Counted from the first letter of the stretch, positions 16,160 to 25,565 are shown. The stretch: 64,000 nucleotides of DNA from Chryseobacterium sp. MYb264 (GCF_035974275.1 NZ_CP142422.1:5022001-5086000), one strand, 5' to 3'. Numbers and translations are program-made. Notes: generated by a model not told the origin, from the sequence alone.

Positions 16160-17095
16160 ATGTCTAACAATAAATTCTCTAATGCCTCCAACCAAGAACC
16201 TTCAAACCTCACTCACTCTCCAACCCTAAAACTCTCCAACCCTAAAACCCTCTCAAACTCTCAAACTCAAAACCACTCGATCAATTGCAACGGAAGGCTC
16301 GTCGATTTATCAACGCCAAAAATCATGGGAATTCTGAATCTGACTCCCGATTCTTTTTCTGATGGCGGAAAATTTAATAATGAAAAAGCCGCGTTAGAAC
16401 AAAGCGAGAAAATGTTGAAAGGTGGTGCGGAGATTATTGACATCGGCCCGCAGTCGACACGCCCGAATGCTGAATTTTTAAGTGCGAAAGAAGAAATCAG
16501 AAGAATTGGGAATATGATTTCTACAATTAAAAAAGAATTTCCGGAAGCCTTAATTTCCCTTGATACTTTTTATGCGGAGACGGTAAAATTCGGTTTTAAT
16601 GAAGGAATGGATATTATCAACGATATTTCTGGCGGTCATTATGATGAGCAGATGTTTGACGCAGCTGCAGAAACCAAACTTCCTTATATTTTGATGCACG
16701 TAAATCCTTCTTACGAAACAATGCATGAAAAAGTGAAATTTGATGATATTACATTGGCTGTGAATCAGTATTTTTCAAAAAAAACGACAGAATTATTAGC
16801 AAAGGGAGTGAATGATATTATTCTTGATCCCGGTTTTGGGTTTGGAAAGACCGTAGAAGATCAAATGAAAATGATCGATGAAGTTGAATATTTAGGTTTT
16901 GGAAAATTTCCTTTGTTAATTGGGATTTCGCGAAAATCTTTCATTTATAAACCTTTGGGAAAATCTCCTTTGGATATTAATGAAGAAACGCAGAAACTTC
17001 ATTTAAAAGTCTTGCAACAAGGCGCGAAAATCTTACGTGTACATGAGGTGGAGGAAGCAGCTGCTACGCTGAAAATTTTTAATAATCTTAAATAA
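16160..17095 (+). CDS. folP: Dihydropteroate synthase with repeat-derived N-terminal extension
   Basis: A 311-residue enzyme that condenses p-aminobenzoate with dihydropterin pyrophosphate in folate synthesis, the sulfonamide target. Family motifs are GILNLTPDSFSDGG at 57-70, DIGPQSTRP near 96 (usual form IGGESTRP), DPGFGFGK near 222 and GISRKSFI near 255. Conserved sequence begins only near residue 45; the first 44 residues are Ser/Asn/Thr/Pro-rich and are encoded largely by a low-complexity DNA repeat. A good promoter 22 bp upstream and the lack of any other ATG before the conserved core favour translation of the extension. An ACT-domain gene follows 10 bp downstream. Confidence 0.94.
   Translation: MSNNKFSNASNQEPSNLTHSPTLKLSNPKTLSNSQTQNHSINCNGRLVDLSTPKIMGILNLTPDSFSDGGKFNNEKAALEQSEKMLKGGAEIIDIGPQSTRPNAEFLSAKEEIRRIGNMISTIKKEFPEALISLDTFYAETVKFGFNEGMDIINDISGGHYDEQMFDAAAETKLPYILMHVNPSYETMHEKVKFDDITLAVNQYFSKKTTELLAKGVNDIILDPGFGFGKTVEDQMKMIDEVEYLGFGKFPLLIGISRKSFIYKPLGKSPLDINEETQKLHLKVLQQGAKILRVHEVEEAAATLKIFNNLK
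16201..16274 (+). repeat. Low-complexity repeat inside folP
   Basis: Units such as ctctccaaccctaaaa (two copies) and tctcaaac (two copies) run in tandem and are translated as part of the FolP N-terminus. A related stretch of ctctcaaaccctcaaactc lies at 17668-17700, outside any gene, and an inverted one at 16059-16099. Confidence 0.7.
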
Positions 17096-17105
17096 AATAA
17101 ATCAA

Positions 17106-17507
17106 ATGACAGGAGAAAAAGACCTCAGCATATTATTACAATCTATGAAACCGGAGCTCAACGAAGGTGAATATGTATTCTGTACGGTAGAAAAATTACC
17201 CGAACTTGAGATGAAAGACATTGTTTGCTTTTTCAAGGAAAAGGAAGGTGTCACTTTGATTATTAGAAGAGAAATGGCAGATCAGCTACATCTTTCTTAC
17301 GGATTTATCGCTTCATGGATTACCCTTAAGATTCATTCTTCTCTCGAAGCGGTGGGGCTTACTGCTGCTTTCTCAAAGGCGCTGACTTCAAAAAATATAA
17401 GCTGTAACGTGGTTGCAGGATATTTTCATGATCATATTTTTGTTTCTGCGAATGATGCAGATGCTGCGATGAAAGAACTCGACAGATTGTCTGAACAAGG
17501 TTGTTAA
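17106..17507 (+). CDS. ACT-domain protein (ACT_3/ACT_7 type)
   Basis: A 133-residue protein with two ACT-like halves, as in the small stand-alone ACT proteins related to the regulatory part of aspartate kinase. The N-terminal half contains LSILLQSMKPELNEGEYVFC, the C-terminal half SLEAVGLTAAFSKALTSKNI followed by FHDHIFV. A role in binding an amino acid is expected from the fold but the ligand is unknown. The start codon is 10 bp after folP, so the two are probably co-transcribed. Confidence 0.75.
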   Translation: MTGEKDLSILLQSMKPELNEGEYVFCTVEKLPELEMKDIVCFFKEKEGVTLIIRREMADQLHLSYGFIASWITLKIHSSLEAVGLTAAFSKALTSKNISCNVVAGYFHDHIFVSANDADAAMKELDRLSEQGC

Positions 17508-17519
17508 AACATTTTTTAA

Positions 17520-17556
17520 GGATAATAAGTTTAGACAGATTTCATGCTTATTATCC
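17520..17556 (+). other. Stem-loop after the ACT-domain gene
   Basis: GGATAATAAG and CTTATTATCC form a 10-bp stem with a 17-nt loop. There is no T run after it in either direction, so it may act in 3'-end stability or as an imperfect terminator. Confidence 0.45.
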
Positions 17557-17558
17557 AT

Positions 17559-17611
17559 AAAAAAACTTCGGTAAATTCAACAGTCTATTAATCTGTTAAA
17601 CTTACCGAAGT
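17559..17611 (-). terminator. Terminator of the M28 peptidase operon
   Basis: Read on the minus strand, ACTTCGGTAA pairs with TTACCGAAGT (17565-17611), with an inner AACAG/CTGTT stem, and is followed by a run of seven T. Confidence 0.75.
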
Positions 17612-17715
17612 AATATATGATGTATGAAAAGTCAGTTTATGGTTATAAAACTAAAACACTAAAAAGCATCTACTCTCAAACCCTCAAACTCTCCAACTCA
17701 AAAATCCAACCCAAA
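17612..17715. repeat. Intergenic low-complexity repeat copy
   Basis: At 17668-17706 the sequence contains ctctcaaaccctcaaactc and tccaactc units, the same family as inside folP. No gene is supported here. Confidence 0.5.
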
Positions 17716-19185
17716 TTACCTTTCCAGTGTAAAATTAGAGATTACTTTCGGGCGTTCTGTTTTATTAGCCACTTTCCACGACGTGCGGTACATCCATTCC
17801 GTCATTTTGTAAAGCTTTTTATAATTGATGTTTTCAGACTCGTCTTGCGGAGTGTGATACTGGTCGTGCAAAACGCTCGTGAAAAATACTGCAGGAATTC
17901 CTGCTTTTGCATACGGAAGGTGGTCACTTCGGAAATAGAAATATTCTGCATGTTTCGGAGAATCCCAATCTTTCAAATAGGTGAACTTCGTACTTTCATT
18001 GTTTGCTTCCTCTGCCATTTTTACCAGTTCCTCAGAATTTTTATGCGGAGCATTTCCTCCTAATAAAGCGGCTTCGTTGTTATCATTTCTCCCTATCATA
18101 TCGCCATTCAGAACGGCAACAATGCTTTCTTTAGGAACTACAGGATGTGCTGCATGCCATCTCGAACCTAGCAGACCTCTTTCCTCAGCGCCGTGAAACA
18201 CAAACAAAACGCTTCGTTTTCCCGGTTGCTTCTTATAAGCTCTTGCCATTGCCAACATCGCTACGCAGGTACTTGCGTTATCGTCTGCTCCGTTGTAGAT
18301 GGTATCGTTTTTCACAGGATGTCTGATGCCGTCGTGATCCTGGTGACCGCTTAATAGTACATATTCGTTTTTCAGTTTTGGATCTGAACCGTCAATTTTC
18401 CCGATCACGTTTACCGATGGATATTTATAGGTTTCCGTGATAAGATTTAATGAAACTTTAGGATTGTTTTTTACCCAGTTTGCATTTTCTCTCTTAATCC
18501 ATAATACCGGAATATTATTCGTTACTTTTTCTCTTAAACCTTCTCCGCCGTAAGTTCCTCTCGTCATTTGTGGTAGCACTTCAACCCAGCTTTTATCAGA
18601 AGTATCATCGGTAATGAAAATAATCCCTTTCGCTCCCAATTCGAAAGCTTTGCTGTAATATTTAGTTCTTACAAATAGGGGGTACCTTCTTATGAAAAGC
18701 GTCATCTCCTTTTCGATATTTTTATCAGAAGCATTTACGGCAAGTATTTTTCCTTTGATGTTTAATTTTGAAAGATCATCCGGTTCAGCATTTCCTGCGT
18801 ATACAATTTCTGTATCGATATTCGCGTTTACAGGTTCTGCCACCAAGAAGTCTTTCCATAATTTCAACTGATTATCTCCTAATTTCAATGTACTTTGCGG
18901 CACCACCTGATGTCTGTACATATCAAAAAACTGGAAGAAAGTTCCGTTGTCTCCCGCAGGCTTCATTCCTGCTTCTTTCGCTTTGTCGGCGAGCCACATG
19001 GATACCTTTAATTCATCTAAAGTTCCTGCTTCACGCCCCCAAAACTGGTCGGCAGCCATTTCGTACATATCTTTTCTGAGATCTGTTTCTTTGATTGCTG
19101 AAACTAATGGTTTCTTGTAGTTTTGTGCGTTTCCGACACTGAAAATCAATACACTGAGTATTGATAATAAATAGTTTCTGTTCAT
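17716..19185 (-). CDS. M28 family zinc aminopeptidase, exported
   Basis: A 489-residue protein with a signal peptide (about 20 residues, ending SVGNAQ). The first part includes a PA-type insert; the C-terminal half is a di-zinc peptidase with ligand-bearing segments LSGHQDHDG, NGADDNAST, FHGAEERGLLGS, LNGDMIG and YFRSDHLPYA in the order expected for M28. It probably removes N-terminal residues from peptides in the periplasm or outside. Upstream on the same strand, 11 bp away, is a small gene and then a DUF5686 gene, which suggests a three-gene operon. Confidence 0.9.
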   Translation of the reverse strand: MNRNYLLSILSVLIFSVGNAQNYKKPLVSAIKETDLRKDMYEMAADQFWGREAGTLDELKVSMWLADKAKEAGMKPAGDNGTFFQFFDMYRHQVVPQSTLKLGDNQLKLWKDFLVAEPVNANIDTEIVYAGNAEPDDLSKLNIKGKILAVNASDKNIEKEMTLFIRRYPLFVRTKYYSKAFELGAKGIIFITDDTSDKSWVEVLPQMTRGTYGGEGLREKVTNNIPVLWIKRENANWVKNNPKVSLNLITETYKYPSVNVIGKIDGSDPKLKNEYVLLSGHQDHDGIRHPVKNDTIYNGADDNASTCVAMLAMARAYKKQPGKRSVLFVFHGAEERGLLGSRWHAAHPVVPKESIVAVLNGDMIGRNDNNEAALLGGNAPHKNSEELVKMAEEANNESTKFTYLKDWDSPKHAEYFYFRSDHLPYAKAGIPAVFFTSVLHDQYHTPQDESENINYKKLYKMTEWMYRTSWKVANKTERPKVISNFTLER

Positions 19186-19196
19186 AGCCTCTTCAT

Positions 19197-19433
19197 TTAA
19201 TTTAAATTCGTCAGTTTTTCAGAGAATTGTTTTGAAAATTCTGCGCGGTCTTCTTCAAGCTTTTCCTTTGTAGATGGTAAAACGTAGTTGAACAAAATCT
19301 TGTTTTCATGATCCAGAAAGATGATCTCCTTTTCATTTCCGTCCATCATTTGGGCAAAAATTTCCCACATCGAGGTGTCTTTTAATTTTAATAATTCAAA
19401 AAACTGATCTGCTTTTATCTCTATTCTCTGCAT
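19197..19433 (-). CDS. Small hypothetical protein
   Basis: A 78-residue, charged protein with no signal peptide or membrane helix. The sequence begins MQRIEIKADQFFELLKLKDT and is rich in Lys and Glu toward its end. I do not recognise a family. It is kept as a real gene because it fits tightly between its neighbours, 2 bp after the DUF5686 gene and 11 bp before the M28 peptidase, on the same strand. Confidence 0.65.
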   Translation of the reverse strand: MQRIEIKADQFFELLKLKDTSMWEIFAQMMDGNEKEIIFLDHENKILFNYVLPSTKEKLEEDRAEFSKQFSEKLTNLN

Positions 19434-19435
19434 GA

Positions 19436-21631
19436 TTAAAAATCTAATAATTTTAATTTAAACTGAATGGCAAAATTTTGCTTAAAATTCGGTGTAGTAT
19501 AATATCCAACTCTATAAAATAATCCTAAATTGAAATAGCTTGAAAGGAAATTATTCCATTCCAAACCAACTTCCTGATACAGATGATCGAGCTTTCGGAA
19601 TCTGAAATCATGATATTCCGGATGCTTCATATCTCCGATGGTTCCTCGCAAAACAAAGTCGAACGTCGAAATATTCTGCCCGAAACTTTTGAAATATACA
19701 GGAAGTTTATGCGTAAGATAATACGCTACAAATTTATCATTATAATATTTACCACCTTCCAGGGTTGCAAAACCAAGGTAAGAGGTAAGGTTGAAGTTGA
19801 AATCTTTTCGAGGCGACGCCAGCCCGTTCATTGTGAAATTTTTCCAGATGGGTGCTTCACCCAAAACAATTCCGCCATAGAGTCTGAAACCTGTAGTTCC
19901 CAATCTTGTTTTGAAATTGTGAAGGAAAAGCATATCGAAACGCGTGTAATCGAAATCTCCACCGAACATTTTATAACTCTGCTCGTAATTCAGATAAATT
20001 TCAGGAAACTTTTGATCGATCAACGATTTTCCCTGAGGTGTCATGATATTGGTAGAATTCGGAGAGTATTTCAGCGTAACCAGCGTGTTGAAATTCTCAA
20101 AAGAAGCGCCGCTGTTTCTGAAACTGTAATCAAATCTTGCTTCTTCGCGGTTCCTTCTGGCGTTCAAAACAACGGTAAGCGCATTCGTTACATCATTATT
20201 GTATGATACAGAAACACCTCGAAAATGATAATATCTATCGTTATTGATGTTGTTCCCGTAATTGGAAGTTCGCATCTTAAAGCTCCATAATTTTCTGTAA
20301 AACTCACCGGAAGCGGTTACATCGTCGTAATGTTCAATTCTGAAATACGAATTTTTATCTAAAGTCGTTTTGATGTCAAGCCCGATTCCATATTTCCATT
20401 TATCATCTTTAAAACCATAGGCAAAATAATAATCAGGTGAAAAATAGGGGTTGAAATTTTCATTTAGCTTGGCTTTTAAACCCACTCTGAAACCTTCATA
20501 CAGGTTGTAATTCACGATCTCATCCAGTGCAAAATCCAGACTTCCCACACGAATAGCTCCGTTCAGTAAACCTGATAAAACCTGAGCTTTACGATCGATA
20601 TTATATTTCTTTCCAAGGCTGTCGATGGTTTTGTAGGTATTGCTTTCTCTTTCTGTCAGCGGGTCAGTACGGTAAAGATCCAGCGTTTTCCCGTCGGCAT
20701 TTTTTACGGTGAAAGTATAGCCCTTAAAATCCTTTTTATCTTCATCAATCGGTGAAACATAATCGAAATATCGGGAGGTCAGAAAAGCATAGGCCCCAAA
20801 ACTGGTCTTGCTTTTTTTCTGTTCAGGGTTTTCTTTATTGTCTTCCTGCATCGACATATTGCTCATCTTCAGTTTTACGGTTTCCTGTGTAAGGAACCAT
20901 TTATTGCTGAAGAAAGTCCATGTACTGGTGATGATGCCGTCGTTTTTATTTTTGCTGAAATTCTCGATCTTTTTTACGCCATAAGTTTCCGTATCTACGT
21001 AAATAGCACCGTTGTATTTCCTTTGTTTATTAGATTTTTTGTAATTGACCTCCCTGAATCGAATGACGAATGTTTTTCTGCCGTCCATCTCAATAGAATC
21101 GGTAAGGTAGAATCTGTAAAGACCTCTGTTTTCCTGTTTTAATTGGTTCGGAACTTTATCTCTGTTGCTCTGCTGAAGCGCGATCATTTCATAAATAGGC
21201 TGTTTCAGTCCAGAAATTCGGTTGTCAAGAATATTGATCTTTTCACCGTATTTTTTAGAGTATAAAAACTCCTGCGCCCTTTCCCAGAGAAACAGTTTGC
21301 TCTTCTCGAAGATCTTTTTTGCGGAAATATTGTTCAAAGAATCTTTTTGTCTTTTCTTTTTTAAAAGATTGGTGTCATCAAAGAATCTGTTGAACTGCGA
21401 AATACTGTCTTCATCAATATCTAAAGAGATTTTCTCGTAAGATTTATAAGCGTAAGATTCTAAGCTTTTCGGGGAATTTTCTTTATAGTTTTTATTTACT
21501 TTTTTCAAAATTTCCAAAGCTCTCGGATCACTTTTATCCTCGATAACCACCGTTTCGATAGAGGTAATTTTTGATTGTGAAAAACCAAAAATAAAGGGGC
21601 ATAAAAGTATAATCAGTAAAAACCTTTTCAT
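19436..21631 (-). CDS. DUF5686 family outer-membrane protein (copy 1)
   Basis: About 731 residues from the preferred ATG at 21631, which opens directly into a signal peptide (MKRFLLIILLCPFIFGFSQ); the longer frame upstream has only a TTG. It lacks the carboxypeptidase-regulatory-like N-terminal domain found in its paralogue. Shared blocks with the copy at 21879 include VVIEDKSDPRALEIL, KENSPKSLESYAYKSY and the C-terminal barrel strands (TSNIMTPQGKS-like PNSTNIMTPQGKS, GTAPIWKNF-like GEAPIWKNF). The C-terminal half is aromatic-rich and looks like an outer-membrane beta-barrel. Function is unknown. Confidence 0.85.
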   Translation of the reverse strand: MKRFLLIILLCPFIFGFSQSKITSIETVVIEDKSDPRALEILKKVNKNYKENSPKSLESYAYKSYEKISLDIDEDSISQFNRFFDDTNLLKKKRQKDSLNNISAKKIFEKSKLFLWERAQEFLYSKKYGEKINILDNRISGLKQPIYEMIALQQSNRDKVPNQLKQENRGLYRFYLTDSIEMDGRKTFVIRFREVNYKKSNKQRKYNGAIYVDTETYGVKKIENFSKNKNDGIITSTWTFFSNKWFLTQETVKLKMSNMSMQEDNKENPEQKKSKTSFGAYAFLTSRYFDYVSPIDEDKKDFKGYTFTVKNADGKTLDLYRTDPLTERESNTYKTIDSLGKKYNIDRKAQVLSGLLNGAIRVGSLDFALDEIVNYNLYEGFRVGLKAKLNENFNPYFSPDYYFAYGFKDDKWKYGIGLDIKTTLDKNSYFRIEHYDDVTASGEFYRKLWSFKMRTSNYGNNINNDRYYHFRGVSVSYNNDVTNALTVVLNARRNREEARFDYSFRNSGASFENFNTLVTLKYSPNSTNIMTPQGKSLIDQKFPEIYLNYEQSYKMFGGDFDYTRFDMLFLHNFKTRLGTTGFRLYGGIVLGEAPIWKNFTMNGLASPRKDFNFNLTSYLGFATLEGGKYYNDKFVAYYLTHKLPVYFKSFGQNISTFDFVLRGTIGDMKHPEYHDFRFRKLDHLYQEVGLEWNNFLSSYFNLGLFYRVGYYTTPNFKQNFAIQFKLKLLDF

Positions 21632-21734
21632 TTTAAAAAACAACCTCAAAAGTACTAATATTTCTTTTGCTGGAAAAGTTTTGTTAATTGATATTAATGT
21701 GATTCGTAATTGGAATTATCTTTAATCTTAATTG

Positions 21735-21860
21735 GGAAATTTCCGTCAGTTCGAGTGTTTTTCGAAATGAAATGGAGAAAAATGTATCGAGAACAAGTGA
21801 GCCGAAGCTCAAAATTTGTCTTCCAAATAAAAAATTCTCGATACAATTTTTTTCAAAAAT
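21735..21860. repeat. Dispersed CAGTTCGAGTGTTTTTCGA element, copy 1
   Basis: The string tccgtcagttcgagtgtttt and the following tcga, then agaaaaatgtatcgagaa, recur at 39390-39440 with few changes. Here the element also contains an inverted partner (ttctcgatac at 21835-21844), so it can fold on itself. It fills the gap between two DUF5686 genes. Confidence 0.65.
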
Positions 21861-21878
21861 CACGAAGTGACGAACCAT

Positions 21879-24359
21879 TTAAAGCACACTAAATCGTATT
21901 TTCAAACCAACATTATCTTTAAACTGCGAAGTTTGATAATATCCTAGTCGATAAGAAATTCCCACACCGAAACTTGTTCCTAAAAATCGGTTCCAGATCA
22001 GTCCGGCTTCCTGGTAATAATGATCCAGTACACGGTATTCAAACTGATGGTCGGTTCTGTCCTTCATATTTCCTATTCCCGCCTGATATTCAAGCTCGAT
22101 ATTGGAGTAATTTTTACCCAGCGTTTTAAATCGGAAAGGTAGATTTTGCGAAACTTTAAAAGCGACAAATTTATCAGCAAAGAAAGCTCCTGAAGGCATG
22201 GTTGCAAATGCTAAATTGTTTGGTGTATTAAGGCTGGAATACCATTTGTCGGGGTTGGCATCATTTTGTCCGGCAATTTCAAAATTTTTCCAGATGGGTG
22301 CGGTTCCCGAAGAAATACCTCCGAAAACTTTGATATTAGTATATCCCAATTTTGATCTGAATTGGTGAATAATCAACGCATCAGCTCTGAAATAATCTAA
22401 ATTTCCACCCAGCGTTTCAAATCCTTTTTCAAAATTCATATACACTTGAGGAAAGCTTTTTTCATAGGTGTATTTTCCGCTTGGCGTCATGATATTTTTG
22501 TCATTCGGAGAGAATTTAAACGATAGGGTAGCGCTTGTATTATCGAATTGGTTACCCAGATTTTTATATTGATAATCGAAAAGAGCCTGTTGCTTTTCTT
22601 TATTCACCGCAATTTTCATGCTTAAAGAATTCGACAGATCATAGAGATAAGACGCTCCCCATTTCTGATTTTTATAGAAATTGGCATTGTGAAGATCAAG
22701 GTTAATATCATTCACTTTCATCATCATATCCCACATCGTATTGCTAAATCTTCCGGTCGCAAAAACGTCGTCTACATACTCAATTCTGAAAACAGAAGTT
22801 CTTTTAGAAGAAAGTTTTACATCTAAACCTAAACCGTATTTCCAGGTGTGATCTTTGAATCCGTACCCGAAATATCCGTCCGGAGAAAATGTTTTGTTGA
22901 ATTTCTCATTCAGTTTGATGCCTGCACCTAAACGTACGCCTTGATATTTGTCATAACTGAACAACTTGGCTATGTCAAAATCAATCATTTTATAACGGAC
23001 ATTTCCCCGCATCAATTGGGTTAAAAATCCCAGCTTTTTCTCAAAATCATGTTTCTCTACAAAGCTGTCGATTTTCGTATAGGTTGCGCTTTCTCGTGCC
23101 GTCAGACTGTCTGTTCTGTATTGTTGAAGCAAGCTGCCGTCTGAGTTTTTCATTTCGAGAGAATATCCTTTGAAGTCGGCTGCTTTTTGCTCTTCATTAA
23201 AATCAAAATCGAAGAAGCGGTTTTTTACGTACAGATAATTTCCAAAGGTCTTGCGGTTGTATTTTTGTCTGTCGCTGAGATGCTGACCTTTCTTCAAAGT
23301 ATCCGTTTTTACGCTGTCTTTTTTAGAAGTATTAAAAGTTTGGTCACCCATTTTCAGCTTAATATCTTCATAATCCAGAAACCATTTTCCATTAATGGGT
23401 TTCCAGACTGAAACGATGTCGCCTTCGTTTCGTTTTTTGTTGGCACTTTCAAACTTTTTTAAGGCATAAGTCTCAGAATCTACATAGATTTTCCCGTTGA
23501 ATTTCCTAGGATTCTGCTTTTTCTTGTCTTTAATTTCTTTAAATTTAATCACATATGTTTTTCTGCCGTCAAGCTGTAAGGTATCGGAAAGATAAAAATT
23601 AAATAACTTCCTGTTCTCTGGTCTTAGCTGTCTCGGAACTCGGTCTAAATTGGAAATATTAATTGCCAAAGCTTCATAAATAGGATTTTTAAAACCAGAC
23701 ATTCGGTTATCAATGATATTGGTTTTTTCACCGAACTTCTGTGAGAATTTATATTCAGTTGCTTTTTCCCATAAAAACATCTGACTTTCTTCGGAAGCAT
23801 TGATGAAATCTTCATTAATCAGCGAATCTTTCTTCTGACTTTCTTTCTGCTTAAAATCTTTTTGAGTCACCTTTGAAAGTGAATCTTTTCTAATAGCTAA
23901 AAAGCCTTTATAAGCATCAATAGAATCTTTATCTACATCAATCGAAAATTTAGTATACGATTTGAAATTGTACGAATCCAGAGATTTTGGCGAATTTTCT
24001 TTAGCTCTTTTGTTCACCTCATCTAAAATCCTCAACGCGCTCGGATCACTCTTATCCTGAATTACCACGCGGTCGATATTGTCCATTTTTTCAGATAAGG
24101 GCTGCATCTGAACTTCCATCGATTTTTTGACATCTGCCAAGGCATCTTCAAAATTACTGGCAAGGATCTCAACCTTTTTACATTTTGTTTTAAAGGATAA
24201 ATGTCCGTTGAAATCTGTTTTTCCCAAAAGATCATCATCACAATACACCGCCGCATTATGAACGGGCTGTTTACTGACTTTATTGAAAACTTTTATTTCA
24301 CTCTGACTGAAAACGAGTGCTGAAAAGAATAAAAATAGAGTAGATAATAGTTTTGTCAT
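21879..24359 (-). CDS. DUF5686 family protein with carboxypeptidase-like N-terminal domain (copy 2)
   Basis: An 826-residue exported protein. After the signal peptide (ending LVFSQ at about residue 19) comes a CarboxypepD_reg-like domain of about 75 residues (KVFNKVSKQPVHNAAVYCDD, DLLGKTDFNGHLSF). The DUF5686 region follows with VVIQDKSDPSALRIL, KENSPKSLDSYNFKSY and a C-terminal barrel ending in the aromatic strand GLKIRFSVL. It is about 90 residues longer than the neighbouring paralogue, mostly through the N-terminal domain. Members of this family are surface or outer-membrane proteins of unknown role in Bacteroidota. Confidence 0.85.
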   Translation of the reverse strand: MTKLLSTLFLFFSALVFSQSEIKVFNKVSKQPVHNAAVYCDDDLLGKTDFNGHLSFKTKCKKVEILASNFEDALADVKKSMEVQMQPLSEKMDNIDRVVIQDKSDPSALRILDEVNKRAKENSPKSLDSYNFKSYTKFSIDVDKDSIDAYKGFLAIRKDSLSKVTQKDFKQKESQKKDSLINEDFINASEESQMFLWEKATEYKFSQKFGEKTNIIDNRMSGFKNPIYEALAINISNLDRVPRQLRPENRKLFNFYLSDTLQLDGRKTYVIKFKEIKDKKKQNPRKFNGKIYVDSETYALKKFESANKKRNEGDIVSVWKPINGKWFLDYEDIKLKMGDQTFNTSKKDSVKTDTLKKGQHLSDRQKYNRKTFGNYLYVKNRFFDFDFNEEQKAADFKGYSLEMKNSDGSLLQQYRTDSLTARESATYTKIDSFVEKHDFEKKLGFLTQLMRGNVRYKMIDFDIAKLFSYDKYQGVRLGAGIKLNEKFNKTFSPDGYFGYGFKDHTWKYGLGLDVKLSSKRTSVFRIEYVDDVFATGRFSNTMWDMMMKVNDINLDLHNANFYKNQKWGASYLYDLSNSLSMKIAVNKEKQQALFDYQYKNLGNQFDNTSATLSFKFSPNDKNIMTPSGKYTYEKSFPQVYMNFEKGFETLGGNLDYFRADALIIHQFRSKLGYTNIKVFGGISSGTAPIWKNFEIAGQNDANPDKWYSSLNTPNNLAFATMPSGAFFADKFVAFKVSQNLPFRFKTLGKNYSNIELEYQAGIGNMKDRTDHQFEYRVLDHYYQEAGLIWNRFLGTSFGVGISYRLGYYQTSQFKDNVGLKIRFSVL

Positions 24360-24527
24360 TAGTTTTTTATGAATGAAGCAAAACTATTGATAAGATTGTT
24401 AAGAAAGTAGAGGGGAAAGTATAATGTTTTGTTAAAAGTGAAATTGGTTGAATATTAAATAAGAAAATGAAAGTTGTATAGTTTTTTATTCTTTTGAATA
24501 TTTAAACTTGAAAAGATGAGAATTAAT

Positions 24528-25565
24528 TTAATAGACAAATTTAATTTTATCATTTACTTTATAAACTCCTAATAATCCTTTTCTACCTTTTTCTACAATC
24601 TCTGTTTGAAATGTATTTAAATCAGTTTTATTGATATTATACTTGAGATCCTGAAAATATAATGTATTATTTATCTTGAAAATTGTGTTGGAAATCAAAT
24701 CATTATGGTCATTGAATTTAAGCACGGTTTTTAAAGTCTTCCGATTAATATCAAATTCATTTAATGATGATTCATACGTGTGAAAGAAAATTTTATTTTG
24801 ATACAAAATAGGACTCGTAAATAGATCAAAAGATGATTTCTGTTTAAAAACTACTTTTCCTGTTTCAGCTTCTAATAATGAAATTTCACCATCTTTAGGA
24901 TTTTCAATCGTAATATTACTTCCTACAAAAAGATATTTGCCAGCAACAATTAGGCTGGAGAAAGTTGTATTGTTTTCTTTTTTACTCCAAACCTCCTTTC
25001 CTGTGGTAATTTCATAAGCTGCAACTGAAGAGCAATTGAAGTTTGTGACGTAGAAATATTTTTCATCAAAATCAATTGGGCGGGGAGCAGAATCCACCTG
25101 ACAATTTTTATCAGAATGTAGTAATAATTCATATATGATTTTACCTTTATTTGCATTGATAACAACTAGTCCGTACAAATTAACACTTGCAATAATAATG
25201 TCGTTTTTTACAATCTGAAACTCTCTTAATCGTCCTTTTGTTGGTAATTTCCAAATAGTTTTTTTTGTTTTGTAATCTACACAGGCAAACATATAATTGG
25301 ATTCAGGAAAATATAATTTATCATTATTAATTCTCGGCACGGTAAAACTAGCGTTTTGAATTTTGGTTGAGTAAATGATTTTATTATTGTTTAAATCTTC
25401 TATTTTTATAGCATAATCATTGTTTTTCCAATAAGAATAAGCAAGTAAATTTTCCTTAGAATTGATATTAACGATAAGAGCATGACGTTTCTCAAAATCT
25501 GTTTTTTGAGATTCTTTACAAGAAAATAAAAGTAAAATAATCGTTAGAAGCCAAACTTTGCTCAT
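24528..25565 (-). CDS. PQQ-like beta-propeller lipoprotein
   Basis: A 345-residue lipoprotein with lipobox LFSC (Cys at 16) followed by KES, so it is membrane-anchored. The body contains recurring propeller blades of PQQ-enzyme type, such as VDYKTKKTIWKLP, YEITTGKEVWSKK and LEAETGKVVFKQK. No catalytic residues or cofactor ligands can be assigned, so it is more likely a binding or scaffold propeller (BamB-like fold) than a dehydrogenase. It stands alone between alaS and the DUF5686 gene. Confidence 0.75.
   Translation of the reverse strand: MSKVWLLTIILLLFSCKESQKTDFEKRHALIVNINSKENLLAYSYWKNNDYAIKIEDLNNNKIIYSTKIQNASFTVPRINNDKLYFPESNYMFACVDYKTKKTIWKLPTKGRLREFQIVKNDIIIASVNLYGLVVINANKGKIIYELLLHSDKNCQVDSAPRPIDFDEKYFYVTNFNCSSVAAYEITTGKEVWSKKENNTTFSSLIVAGKYLFVGSNITIENPKDGEISLLEAETGKVVFKQKSSFDLFTSPILYQNKIFFHTYESSLNEFDINRKTLKTVLKFNDHNDLISNTIFKINNTLYFQDLKYNINKTDLNTFQTEIVEKGRKGLLGVYKVNDKIKFVY

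Noticed and set aside
17520-17556. Terminator for the folP-ACT operon
   Set aside because: The stem is good but no T run follows in the plus direction, so it is listed as a plain stem-loop.
17617-18063. A plus-strand protein at the end of the M28 gene
   Set aside because: It begins in repeat sequence and runs antisense through the peptidase gene.
19583-20206. A 207-codon plus-strand frame inside the DUF5686 gene
   Set aside because: Antisense shadow of a barrel-coding region, no promoter or family match.
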